The notes under the pieces: model-generated
The model's database searches: none
Seen by the model: only the letters and a program-made list of their open reading frames with translations
Told to the model about the DNA's origin: nothing
NCBI GenBank assembly: GCA_947650285.1
Contig: CANTFL010000981.1
Coordinates: 37,760 to 101,759, forward strand
Reading direction: 5' to 3'
Length of the DNA stretch: 64,000 nt
Origin: Hyaloperonospora brassicae
Lineage: Eukaryota > Oomycota > Peronosporomycetes > Peronosporales > Peronosporaceae
In this document: piece after piece, positions 30,801-39,820 of the stretch
Layout: each line of letters opens with the position of its first letter
Position numbering within the stretch: position 1 is the first letter of the stretch
Position numbers and translations under genes: made by a program

Positions 30801-31219
30801 GTGAGAAGGTACCGTTGGGCGAGTCGAACGCAATGCTTGTGCCCTTTTCTGGTGGGGGGACCAGTTTTGAACAGGGCTTGCGCGCTGCGAATGAAGTGTT
30901 GTCACGAAATGATTTCAAGGAGTACAAGGCGACTTTGATCTTCTTTTCGGACGGCCGGCCGTGGGACTTCCGTTTGGGAATCACGCTTGCTCAGCACATT
31001 CACTCGATGTACGCCAAATACGACTTGAAGGCATTCGTCGTGGGATTCGGGAGGGTGAACGCATCGGTGCTACAATCTGTGGCCGATAAAATGGGTGGCG
31101 AATATCGACTGGTGTTGGACTCGAATGCGCTGAAGACAGAATTCAACCGAATTGTTGCTGTGCTTTGCGGCGGGGAGGCAAGTCTCGCGCTGCAAGAGTC
31201 AAGGGATGATGGTACGTGA
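24857..31219 (+). CDS. Giant GBP-like GTPase / Cys-His-rich / vWA-domain protein
   Basis: A single uninterrupted frame of about 2,120 residues from the ATG at 24857 (MTRKKARRNC; another in-frame ATG is at 24950). Residues 1-650 are helical with one CLECGTQC pair. About 680-870 is strand-rich and propeller-like. About 1030-1430 is a large GTPase domain of the guanylate-binding type: P-loop GKQSTGKS at 1045-1052, G3-like DFEGLGSFERS, and SVKD where GBPs have TLRD. About 1445-1815 is dense in Cys and His (HDCGTNHKCRGFCEYDEC, repeated HxGxHxC and HxCxxxC units), probably zinc-binding. The C-terminus is a von Willebrand A domain with an intact MIDAS: DSSGS at 1935-1939, GGGTSF and SDGRPWD. The stop lies inside a strong donor-like GGTACGTGAG, so a further 3' exon is possible. 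Function unknown; a cytosolic membrane-remodelling or defence GTPase is only an inference from the domains. Confidence 0.85.
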   Translation: MTRKKARRNCVPSNFFRLLVLKQELQGDVKVMKVIVDEVDVLRLCRQLGMSMSGGGDRTKFELGKFDPSEYDADFARFIRDKLVTRVGGCDGHVDSDQAVDEQLEIGCLFGKQVEVKAELDRMGIWSRACDNLITYQDQGVYCLECGTQCAGGRGFVAFSWLRADLFGPKTIRDTPVYVLRFLLSLSSAITCCMSRSDFELLKRVTDARFDSSSMRWQSCSVEFQVKRHMEQRDSICSTGPAKALVPQTVDIKTIQIVSGMFPAIAVESAVPSVTEWVSQDETLSCTNFADWLQEKSVNYAVELVNGDLLPVDVRNCVLAKFGYFPQSGLDESRVRMDGKLAEAVKLVGEHVTHYVNGIYVAMVDVSQMLVAIPYSPNDLEQQAACGQYDHLLDELNRYKVLDELDDQTRTALTIPERLQNSLDLLAEVFERQPAFFEEMLGCIETDNLTAISARYQNSLTGYYQSIRSYWGMVWTRKLKFGPEFRCAMQQHQLKLQNAFLAVLPRVISMLSIAVRKENLQLRAKELQSQSHEERAMIKNAAFEELRAYLLIRVGRQLQSKVAIRRLTPDEAYVDAEWSKEVEKVPTKVMRLYDISSGSLAAMTLLGTAEFDPGFELRKLATSKMNQIIAVLVKDCSTVVQRIQFDVQATRSGEKKGEQYVVRTFPRACSLCSIRTQDRQVAFVFGEYFGTAALCRFNDTFTRIDVMRDIALDTSLSLTAPLVDILLTERSIYAVDIKGHVQSYDVRSRQTSKKTSLGAGEWIGGLLSFADELVVGRAIVQKDHTIRVSFISSDDHRELPAVNISDVVGSAGLGVGCAGDNLYILNAGEGAIHAYKLDVTVRSDAFRIQRFGDGGKVTQRGRGLGTNTADDASEHWLRVFYHVFEKFPVRCLIDQALLPKDSFPLDVGITVSPPLDAQEDDELLVTICRRYFHKVMVDIRRLNKPLFGLDLATSVTCGHAYQTRPVREVLTAIVSFVPVQICRAEDNMLKLLRNGRSVKDTSRTKSVSSLAGSSAAEIAQSLRFGLLSPLVESWSGRCVVVTSMGKQSTGKSYFLNNLTGTTFAIAGSRCTEGVWMSVRFLSSDMLLVVLDFEGLGSFERSEQEDVFLSVLNASVSQLTVFRMDSRFDKDVDSLFSRFQKGVQLLKKEPKLFRGLLYMSVKDVNMNDRQGVVDELSVKLDRVFEANKAQNFLTEMYAGQLVINCTPPFGTTEYYQSMENDVLKRLCHIVSLLDQPLAGFATGKTFLDCFRLVLSKISILDWTSMEKDTEHLLIVDANEKLPGILRTGCCVAHSLVADPSIPSHLKEDVVRVGTREKIVISLENVCQAYPERASMWRSLDDVVSLDDINDESLDFGFDVTMPGGTKCGTIHKALVVHFHRFSSLRGVGGDTSKLVVGDQLAFDAFLVFALRRRIMKVKQWLGDVLDDGSAKARAQLEQQHIAPFELSFARCQHRCARCQLGCMHSVVHTVEIKHDCGTNHKCRGFCEYDECQAGLPGEVPVCFRRAGHEGKCECSKGDHSCGKKCSLVQAPNCDKTCSLLADHLGDHRCSVQVHVCGAGCSAATCKSICLLDVQRKHSIHKCAEVRCIHPCLMKSCEALCCERDHFHGQATESRAFAIESGMSHAAGFSESADEAADPAKVTHICDRAHVCGEMCVLDGICEQKVHITKSSRTYKGSRGSFEYIHHEMNGSKKRCKHVIPAGKEDHNGLEHSCAAQSLGDEDGQDVVHFCHVRCPCCSYYCNKDVGHMGLHDTSHGNMRSTYFLAKDKDIEVRERKYEVGESGTAEMCNLFCAKMGRGHVHYLSCEGSADEMCVYAGEDASIVEQDQRRHCTDNLYPVPERAMDELLHAKFWSTIGWVDPCNETERALFAMCRFQCNAPEHEEEGKLPSYCVLDAWHQPEVRPEEGDDKFAYVDGHKFECVHAIDSGTFHNVFVLDSSGSMNGQPWQDLLYACNDFAASRLKDGGENDLVSYVTFDHESRIFCEKVPLGESNAMLVPFSGGGTSFEQGLRAANEVLSRNDFKEYKATLIFFSDGRPWDFRLGITLAQHIHSMYAKYDLKAFVVGFGRVNASVLQSVADKMGGEYRLVLDSNALKTEFNRIVAVLCGGEASLALQESRDDGT

Positions 31220-34200
31220 GTGAGTGTCAAGAGCCGATGGTGCGTGAGTGTCAAAAGTCAGCGTTGGTCAGGGTTCGTGCGAACAAGAGTCGTTATTGCT
31301 TGGAACAGCGCTGTATGTATGTAATGTTGCACAGGTTGATCGAGTTAAAAGTTAATGAGTGATGGACGTGTGGTGTCTTTTGCTGACGTTCGATGAGGAA
31401 AGCGTTGTCGACACAAGTTTGCGTGTGTGTGTGTGGTTGCTCTGTAAATAGCTGCAGTCTACTGTCAAAGCATCGGTACGTCGCAAGACGTCGCAAGTCT
31501 TACACGGGCTCGTTCTCGGTGGGAAAAATGGAGTCCCTGACTAACTGCGATCAGGAACGCACACACCATGATCATAACGCAGTGCTTCATACTTATGTGG
31601 CTTGGCCCCGAATATCGTGGAAGCCCATCGACCGCGACACGGACTATGCTTGCAGCATCATCGTCCCTCAGTGTCGACTGCATCGGGTCTTTGCAGCATA
31701 TCCAGCTTATCGATCGCACTGTTGCACGTCGCTGCGATCACGGCTACTTTCTGAATTCGCAATAAGTGGCAAGCCACTATGTCGTGAACCATCATGACAC
31801 CTGCAAGACCGTGCTTGTTCTCGCTGTCCAGAGCGCCATCGCCCAGGAGCAGGACGTTTGGTTGCGCAAACGTGATACTCTACCCGACACCCATGCACCA
31901 TGGTCGTCTACTTCGTGATGAGCTGCACATGAGATTCTGGGTCAGCTACGGATGTCGACTTTCTCCGCATTCGCTTCATCTTGACACGCTCTGATTGGCA
32001 TCCTGCGATATTCTCCGCCACTTGTGCCCGAGTACAGAATTGATCGACAAGCGAAAAACGCGGTTGAATAGCGACGACAGCCTCACGGCGCGTGTCATGA
32101 CCGTCCAGCGTCCCCACGGTCTCTGAAAGACGCAGAAGTGCTGAAATAATTATCGGGTCGACAATGATCGGGTGTGCGTCACGCTTTGGCACACGAATTT
32201 GAGGAGTATATTGCACGATAAGTGTTTGGTCTATGGGGACCAAGCGACTCGGGCAAACGACTGTGTCGAATGCATCGGAGTTGAGGACAATGCATAGTGT
32301 CAGGTTGCGGTTGACTTGCCGCTCGTGTAGCAAGCAGTCGCCGAACGAGCACACCACCGCATTGCTGTCTGTGTACAGCAGGACGATTCACTGTACTCGA
32401 CGCTGGACGCACGTGAATGCAGTTCGTACTCGGCACAGCTATGTCTCGTGGCGACGCCGGTGAAACAACATAGGGACGCAAATGTTGATCGCGTGATTGC
32501 AGAGTTTGACCTCGGCCATGCAAGTTCAAGCAAGTTCGCGCATTGGGTCCGTGTGTGTAGCCGCCGTACGTGGTCGACGTGAAGTATCTAGCGGCGAGAG
32601 AAGACGTGTGGACATTGGCATGAGATTCGTCGTTCGCCTGACGTTCCCTTCTTGATGAGCCCACTGCTGGACTCAATGGTTCCTTGGCGCATTCAGTTTT
32701 GCAGCTCTGGAAGATGTAGCAGGCGACGGACGCATCGTGATTGTGAGTATCCATCAGTCAGCGCGGTATCTTACGTACTGCTTGATGAGATTCTGCTGCT
32801 CGGCAAAGGCGAACAGATGAGCGTCAGCAGAGTCCAAGCTTTGATCTGAAGACCGCAGTTCAAGGGCCTGAAGGGAGTTGCATATCTGTCACAAAGTCGG
32901 TTCTGCGCTCACGGAGGATCTGCCTGTACTGCGTGTCATTGTGATTTGACATGTAATGTGCAGCATGAAACACTGCAGACTTCATACTCGACATCACCTT
33001 TTTGACACGAAGAACCTACCGATGATTTGGTTTCACAACTGCTTCGCGAGACACGACGAGATCGTAGTGCGTCGCGGCGAAAGAGTGGCCCCTTTTAGAT
33101 ATCGGAGCATTTGACGGTGAGGTACTCGTACTCGCGGGATGTTGCTGTGTCAAGTCTAACCGATCCGGATGATCGCCGCTTTGTCCATTGGCTGTTCCAA
33201 ACTTGCTAGCACTAGAGTCGCGTCATGCAGCTCTGCGAGTGTCAACAAGTCAGTTGGAGCGTATTGGACGCTACTCGTATGGTACACAAGTCTTTGTTTA
33301 CGCATCCAAGCATGCGATGCAAGAACGAACGCGGGTCAATCGCTTCTCGTTGCAGACAAGACTTCAGCTTCTCATGTCGTCGTGTTAGTTGTCAACAGCT
33401 GTCTGCCGTTTCGCAACTACAGAGGACACATGCTGTGGTCGCCAGGCTTGCTCGAGGAAACCGAGCTGCACAATCCATGGCACCTACCTACAAAACGCAT
33501 GTGTGTCGAGCGTCGCAGCTGGGCAGCCGCCCAGCAAACGCGTCCAATGCAGCAGCGGAGAGACCGACCCTTGCAGAAGCTGCTGGCTTCTTGGGTTTGA
33601 TTGGAATCGACGGTTGTTCGCGCTATTTTCTTCTAGAAGTTCCCGGCCAAGCTGCTTGCCATCCATAACACAAAGTAAAACTGTTCCTGGAGATCTCACT
33701 CACCTCTAGTCATCGTGCAAACGGACTTGCAGCGCCGTCTGTCCCGCACTGTATTGGTGACCCATTCGTAACTCATTTAAAGGTCTGAACGGTGTTGCCG
33801 ATGACGGTGAAAGTACGCTGTACATCGAGCTTTATCCTTCGCCTGCCGACGCCCGAAATACATCTTTGGATAGATACCGTATAGCAAAGAGAAGCGTACC
33901 GCCGGCATCCCGTTCAGACTGGCATCCCCGAACACAGCGGCCGTAGTGGTAGTGTGTGTTGCTCAAGCAGTCCCAATAGTGAATGACGTAGCATCTGTAC
34001 ATAGTTGCCTCAAATCACAAACGTTCCTTTCGAGGCGTTGCCATGACAACATTTGTGGGCTTTGTTCGGTTGATCTTGACAAACCTTTGAAGGCGATAGC
34101 ACATCTTCGTACGACGAACTCAAAAAGCCCCTGGCGTGTTTTTGGGGACTGTGTTATCGTCAGACCGTGTTTATCCTACATACATCATTGTTAAGCTTGG

Positions 34201-34864
34201 CATTGCTGCTACTATGACGTCGACGTTGTCAGGCATTGCTTCGCTCAGGTTTGTCACAGAATGTGCAAGCCAAGACCAGAGTGAGTCACATCTTGACATC
34301 CCACCACACGTGTCGAGTATCAAGATGAAAGGCTGTTTGGTGCAGTATGGACTTGTCGACGAAAAGGCACTTATCGGTGAAAGGTATTGCCTTGCAGCTT
34401 GTGCAAACTATGCGATGGTTGATGGACGTAACGGCTGCGTCAGCGTACAATTCATCAAGCAAAAAGACAACTACAGAGCAAAATGACGTCGAAAAAGACT
34501 AAATGACGGTAGTTAGATTACTGGACACAGACTTTCAAATAGACCAAATGCGAGGCGGTACCTGTTTTGGCCATTCGTGCTTTGTCGAATGCATCGGTGA
34601 GCGACGACACCTGGAGGCGGTAGTTACCGACATCCGCGGTTAACAAAACAATCAGACACAACGGCATAAAAAGAGTTCAGGAAGCAAACAACAGATCTTT
34701 GTGTTCAAGCTAGATTGTCGTTATCTGCTCTCCAGCGCTTGACGTGTGTGCAGGGGTAGCATCGAATGGTAGCCGGCAAGACCGTGAGTGTATCATCAGA
34801 AGGGTTGGGTCTTCGACCGAAGCCGAGACGGGGAATACCCACTATTGCAGGGACGGGTCTGCGA
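31220..34864. other. Gene-poor stretch with decayed coding fragments
   Basis: The compact gene pattern ends here. On the minus strand two protein-like open segments lie in tandem: 32357-31908 (contains VPKRDAHPIIVDPIIISALL) and 31879-31658 (contains ITFAQPNVLLLGDGALDSEN). They are in different frames, with an in-frame stop between them, so together they look like one decayed gene that I cannot name. On the plus strand a 90-codon ATG frame at 34214-34486 is unrecognised. Confidence 0.4.
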
Positions 34865-35215
34865 TCAGAATCTTTCGCGGCGTGTGCAGTGCAAGTTGCA
34901 GCATGCCTCGAGGTCTGTCCCTGGATAATTGATACTGACGCAAAAAACCGTCACGTCTTCGATGGTGCCATAGAGCTTTCTACCCGTGCAGGTGGGGAAG
35001 TATCGGCACCTGTGCTGGGTGCAGCGAGCGAGACAGCAACCCAGAGAACTGGGATCTCTAGCCTGCTCACACCTCTTTTTGATCATTTCAAGCCACCCCT
35101 GATTGAAATTGATGCATTCTTCGGTTTTCGGGCAAGCCAGTTTCCCGGTCTGGCTCGTAGCAGGTCTGCAGGTGACTGCGGCTAGGACGGTCGCAAGTAT
35201 ACCTTTGATCTTCAT
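34865..35215 (-). CDS. Candidate secreted cysteine-rich protein, 12 Cys in mature chain
   Basis: 116 residues from the ATG at 35215 to TGA. The N-terminus MKIKGILATVLAAVTCRPAT looks like a signal peptide with likely cleavage near ATS|QT. The mature part of about 95 residues has 12 cysteines, among them ACPKTEEC, KKRC, GCCLARC, HRC, PTC, VFC and ACCNLHC. That even number, closely spaced in CC and CxxxC pairs, suits a disulfide-knotted apoplastic protein, a common effector type in plant-pathogenic oomycetes. No named family (elicitin, PcF, CBEL) fits. An opposite-strand ORF from 34766 to 35185 covers almost the same bases, so only one is likely to be real. The signal peptide and cysteine pattern favour this one. 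Confidence 0.5.
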   Translation of the reverse strand: MKIKGILATVLAAVTCRPATSQTGKLACPKTEECINFNQGWLEMIKKRCEQARDPSSLGCCLARCTQHRCRYFPTCTGRKLYGTIEDVTVFCVSINYPGTDLEACCNLHCTRRERF

Positions 35216-36716
35216 TTGGGGGGTGCTCTTCGGTTCGGCGTGGATGGGTGGGTGCGTCGTAGTCGTCAAAAACGAGAATGAAGATTTTATAGCAGTCTGT
35301 GGGGATCACGATGGCTCGGCTGCAGTCGGGACCTTGCGACATGATGCAGTGGCAATACAAACAGTACGTATATCAAGCAACGTACAATCGCACGCGCACG
35401 CGCACACCACTTGCATTTGCATGAACAAATCAGCATTCAATGGAATGTGACCAGCTGGCTCTGCTTCCTGTCAGCTCTGACATTCGGCTGCGCGACATCT
35501 TTGAAGAAGGGAAGACGTGCAGCCGAGATCGAGCGACATGATGTGGTGCCATTACGAAAAGAGAGAGAAGAACAGACAGTCTAAAATACGATACTATAAT
35601 GCGACAAGACGCCTGGAATGTAGTAACGAAGCCGAACGATCTGGCGGTTGTAAGTGACTCGCCGCTGTGTGCATGCGCTTTAGGGTGATCGGTGCCAAGT
35701 GACATAGTTGAATCAAGGAGAAACGATCCACCGTATGCCAACGCACATGGGACCATAAACGACAGAGCGTTGGTACGTACCGGGGGACATTGATCTGCAT
35801 TTGTAATCGTACTGTTCGAATAAAAGGGGCAAACGCTAGCGCATGTTGATGTAACTCTTACCAGAAGCAACTACCTATACAATGAGAGACACGACACACG
35901 AGCGGACACGCCACGACTGGCTCTGTCTACCGGACATCAGCTTCATAGAGGGCAAGAAATAGAGCAAGTAGACGATGGACAAAGTGCGAACTTATGGATG
36001 AGAACGAGGTGCATACCGTCCCATCCGGTCATCTCACGCCTGCGTCCTCCTGTATCCGTCACTGCGCCATTGAGCTGTAAAACGTCTAAGGGCTAAGTTG
36101 TTGTACATCCGTGATCGATAGACCGGTGACTTCCTAGCAACATGCCATACCATGAAATCTCCGACGTGCTCCTATCGGGATAAAGCCAGTAAGAAATTGT
36201 GTAAATGCTGTACAGCTGCATGTCTATTGTGTAAGTGTTTAGGGGAGCTAAACACGTGATTGACGATGTAAAAGCGGGTTTTAGGAAGCCAGTAGGCAGA
36301 GTTTTGGGGGGTTAAAATGGCCTGTGTGCTAATCAAACAGCGTTAAATGCCAATAGCGCTCTGGCGAGTATCAAGAAAGCGAGCGATTCTCCAGACAGAC
36401 CGCTCGGCGGCTGATGGTGGTGGTAGTGGTCTTGCGCTGAGTGCGGTTTGCGCCTGTGTGCGTGCAAGTGTTTACGGACGTTAGGACAATCTCGCGGCTA
36501 GTCTCTCTAGCTTTTAAAGCAGCAGTAACAGGATCATCACTATGCTGCTTCAGGGCGCCGAACCGGACTTAAGGCGTCAACGGCGTGGACGTATCAGTCC
36601 AGTAGTGTTCACACTCAATCAATGCTGTGTGCAACTTACTAGCAGGCCTAGCGAAATGTAGGGAATTTTCGAACGTGGTATTCCCTACTATTTACTTGAC
36701 AATAAGTGGTGGAACC
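35216..36716. other. No supported gene; possible membrane-protein exons on plus strand
   Basis: On the plus strand an open segment ending at an ACA|GTACGT donor-like site (about 35364) can be joined across about 90 bp to a segment reading WLCFLSALTFGCATSLKKG and ending ReeQTV before TAA near 35584, i.e. a hydrophobic helix with a basic tail. The upstream part of that model is unclear and overlaps the cysteine-rich ORF on the other strand. The rest, to 36716, shows no gene. Confidence 0.3.
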
Positions 36717-36887
36717 GACGAAATGAGCCTCGCCGAGTATAAATCTGACGAGTTAAGATTATACGAGAGAAGCCTTGACGAGAAAAGTCTCAACGAGGGA
36801 AAAGTCGACGAGCCAAGACTTAACGAGGGAAAACCCCACAAGCCAAGACTTGGCGAGTTAAGACTCGACGAGAGAGCAAGACGATAA
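36717..36887 (+). repeat. 15-bp minisatellite, 11 units, readable as pentapeptide repeat
   Basis: Eleven consecutive 15-bp units with consensus close to GACGAGnnAAGnCTN run from 36717 to 36881, then a CGA codon and a TAA stop. In the plus frame each unit gives five residues of the type D-E-x-R/S-L (DEMSL, DELRL, YERSL, DEKSL, DEPRL, GELRL). The frame is open from 36627. Because the unit is a multiple of three, the frame stays open whether or not it is translated. Confidence 0.8.
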
Positions 36888-37166
36888 ATCTGTACATCCC
36901 ACCAGGTATTAGTATAGAACGACGGGGGGGGATGAATGAGAACCACTCAAGGTTTCTTCTGCAATTAGGAAGAGAATAAGAGATAGTCAATACAGACTAG
37001 AAATTTTTAAGTCTAAGACACGTGTAAACTTTTGAGGTAAGTCCCTGCGTGGGCTGAATTATGCCTGCTATCGAGCTTTGAGGAGCATAGCTTGTAGAGG
37101 TCTCGATTGAAAAGTCAATAGTAAAGTCGGCCCGTGGTAGTATTACTCACTTCCAGCGAAAAAGAA

Positions 37167-37430
37167 GTCTCGTCGCACGGCGAGCCGGTTACCCAGTAGA
37201 CGGTACCGCTTTGAGACTCGCTAACGGTCGACCGGCTACCCAATCGACGGCACCGCTTATAGTCTCGTCGCACGGCTGGCTCGCTTACCCAATAGACGGC
37301 ACCGCTTATAGTCTCGTCGCACGGCGAGCCAGTCACTCAGTAAACGGTACCGCTTTGAGCCTCATAGCACGGCGAGTCAGCGAACCAATAGACGGCACTG
37401 TACAAAGACTCGTCAAGGGACGATCCGGTG
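37167..37430. repeat. 48-bp minisatellite, about five units
   Basis: Units starting with G[TA]CTCGTCGCACGGCGAGC or a variant begin at about 37167, 37215, 37262, 37311, 37359 and (partial) 37407, giving spacings of 47-49 bp. Each contains a TAGACGGnACCGCTT core. Units are about 75-90% alike. Open frames across it on both strands follow from the repeat length and are not evidence of a gene. Confidence 0.8.
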
Positions 37431-38606
37431 GGTCTTTGACCAAGGACACCGTGAATCTTCCAGTCAGGCATATACTGCGCCTACTGACCTGTAAAAGCGT
37501 GAAAACGCCGACGTCTACCCATTGGTACGAGGTCACAGGATCAGAGGAACGGAAACTTATGAGCTCAGCCAGTCTTCTGGAAAGGAGTGTAAGTGGTTGG
37601 AGGCACTCAGCTAGGCGAGAGCCACACTTGAACCCGAAGGGGCAAACCGCGAAGGGAATTGACCCAACGTACAAACCCAACTGCGCCGACTCGCTCGGCG
37701 ATTGTTGTGTTGTTACGTTGAGACTTTATTTCCACAGATCTGACTAACTACTAAAAACCATAATAGCGTGGGTAAAACGGAATAATTATTGATCTAATGA
37801 CGTTAGTTTTGAGCGCAGAATCAGGATCAACAAATCGCCCGGAGTCTAAAAGCTGTATGTATCGCTGGATGCGCTTGTTTAAATGGCCTAATATGTGCAT
37901 CTTGCACATGGACTTGAGAGAATTTTGTGCTCTGTGGACTTTGATCTTGTGCTCTAATAAGAAATGTCAGTAAATGCGTCTCTTCAACATCGCTAATATT
38001 TTATACAAAGTCATCAAAATGCGAAGATTTCTCGTTTAACAGGATGCCATTAGCAAGAAAGAGATTCATATACGCAGCTACTAATTTGTCGGTCAATCTC
38101 GTGTGCTTGCTGGAGCATTCGAACAAATCCCATATTTGGGGCTACTGAGCATGCCAGAAGAATCATACGTCCTTCAGTTTTGTTGCTGTACTCTTTCGGC
38201 ATCGTTTTGCGGGTGTTTCATCGTTTGTATTCGCACTTATCTCGTGTGTAGCTTTGGGCTGTGCCTTGTTGTAGACTTTAGCTTCCAGCATCGAAATGCA
38301 AAAGTCGATCTTGTGGTAAAGCTGGCAAAAATTGTTCAGTCGAGGAGGCTTAATTTAACTAATATTTGGTGCTTCGTTACGTTTCTCGTACTGGCTTGAG
38401 CCTTACTGGAATTTGGTGACAAAATTGTTTCTGTGTTACGGGCTGGATGCGACGAGTAAGTTATAAGCTTCTTGATGGATTACCTTGCCGGATGGCGCAC
38501 GGATCTAGACTTGTGACTATAATTCCATCTTTCTCTAAACGCTTCAATGATGGTTAATGACGCAGAAGGTTAGTGATAAGCGTTTCAAACACCCTTCCGT
38601 TCACGT
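37431..38606. other. No gene recognised
   Basis: AT-richer sequence. A plus-strand open stretch at 38103-38399 is Cys/Phe/Leu-rich and hydrophobic but has no ATG context or motif that supports it. Confidence 0.45.
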
Positions 38607-39820
38607 TCAGTGGTGTGGAGTCGTAAAGCCATGAGACGAGTTGAAGAGATTTGCAGCAGCCTGTAAATTTGTCTGAGTATTGGAATCGAAGACATCGGGC
38701 AATAGAAAAGAGACGGCTTTTTCAAAGTGCCACCCACTCAATATCCTTTCAACCTTATGGTCTTCGGACGGTGTGTTTAAGACGTACGCGAAGGCTTTGT
38801 TCGTCGATGTCATGCTACACGCCCGTTGGTCGAAGATACACTGCACACACACAATTCAGCCTCATCTGAATGCTTCGCCCCTTCACACTCGAAATGGTGA
38901 GATGTCAACCTCTCGGATACGATTACTTTTACCGCGACCCAATCAAGTAGACGGTTCACGTAGCTGTACAAACCAGGAGCGGTGTCTGGACTGTTCTCCT
39001 TCTTTGCAGCGGAAAAAGACGTATCCTGCAACGGCATCACAACCTCTGGGTGATTAATAAAATTAATGAGAGGTTTTGCCGGAGCCAACGTGGACTTCGA
39101 AACAGCAGACTGCACAGGAAGTTGGCTCAGCACTGAAATATTAGGCGATGGATGGGTACAAGGGCAAGTGAAATGGCAAGCAGAAGGCACGTGGTGAAGT
39201 CTTTGTCAGAAAAGAGCAAAATACCTTGCTCTTCCGAAGTCTTGATGCGGACAAAACGGGCGAATAATATGTCGCCGAGTCTAGAGACAAATTTTCCTAT
39301 GGCAGCATTGTGAGGTCCGATGCGCTCGACGAGGAACTCAAGCAGACAAAATACCGCCGCATCTTGGTAGTCAGTACCTATAACCGCAGTGATATACAAG
39401 ATCCCCATCAATTTCTTGAGAGCTGACTTTGTGCACGCTGGGGCCTTGTTCACAAACGATCCCGACACACGCTTTTTTAAAAAATTGGCGTTTCAGCGTC
39501 TGTCCCCTCTTGAGAAAATTCTTCTTGACCACTTCTCGGTGCCGTGGGAATTGTTCCAACAACCAGTGCTTGGTCTGTCGAAAGAATTAAACTACCGAGT
39601 GTCGAGCTTAAAGCTGTTTCTTTCGGCCTTCCTTGAACACGAGATACATGCCAAACTTGTCTACCACAGATTCCTATACGAGAGGTAATCTCTCGCGCTC
39701 TGTACACTGTTGCTGTTAGTCCCATCTGACCTCTTCCTCCTCGAGGAACTTCAAAAACGAGCGTTCTGCGTTCTCATGAGCACGCTTTCTGTTGGTAGGC
39801 GCAAGGTTGGACAGACTCAT
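38607..39820 (-). pseudogene. Decayed Crypton-like tyrosine recombinase
   Basis: Reading down the minus strand from the ATG at 39820 (MSLSNLAPTNRKRAHENAER), consecutive frames carry blocks typical of the oomycete Crypton-type tyrosine recombinases: FLKFLEEEEVRW, HWLLEQFPRHREVVKK, CTKSALKKLMGILYITAVIG, RIKTSEEQG, GLYSYVNRLLDWVA, LTSHHFECEG, TNKAFAYVLNT and EDHKVERILSGW. The frame breaks several times, including at a T6A6 run (39473-39484). The recombinase H-x-x-R box (SHxFRRG-like) reads SHHFECEG, so a catalytic Arg is lost. Some breaks can be bridged by GT-AG pairs, but bases removed that way encode conserved residues (for example DKDF and TTCLLLAISLAL), so frameshifts are the better reading. 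Family assignment is from memory of the repeat family. Confidence 0.65.

Noticed and set aside
31658..32357. Replication helicase (MCM-like) relic on the minus strand
   Set aside because: A weak resemblance of ISALLRLSETV to an MCM C-terminal helix was noticed, but no Walker or arginine-finger motif could be found nearby.
34766..35185. Plus-strand 139-residue ORF opposite the cysteine-rich protein
   Set aside because: It has an ATG but no signal peptide, domain or motif; the minus-strand frame has a signal peptide and patterned cysteines. Kept as an open alternative rather than listed as a gene.
36717..37430. CRISPR array
   Set aside because: The repeats are contiguous minisatellites without unique spacers, and the DNA is eukaryotic.
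38607..39468. Multi-exon host gene on the minus strand with GT-AG introns at about 39222-39131 and 38929-38840
   Set aside because: The bases these introns would remove encode residues conserved in the Crypton-like family, and there is a further shift at a T6A6 run, so frameshift decay explains the data better.
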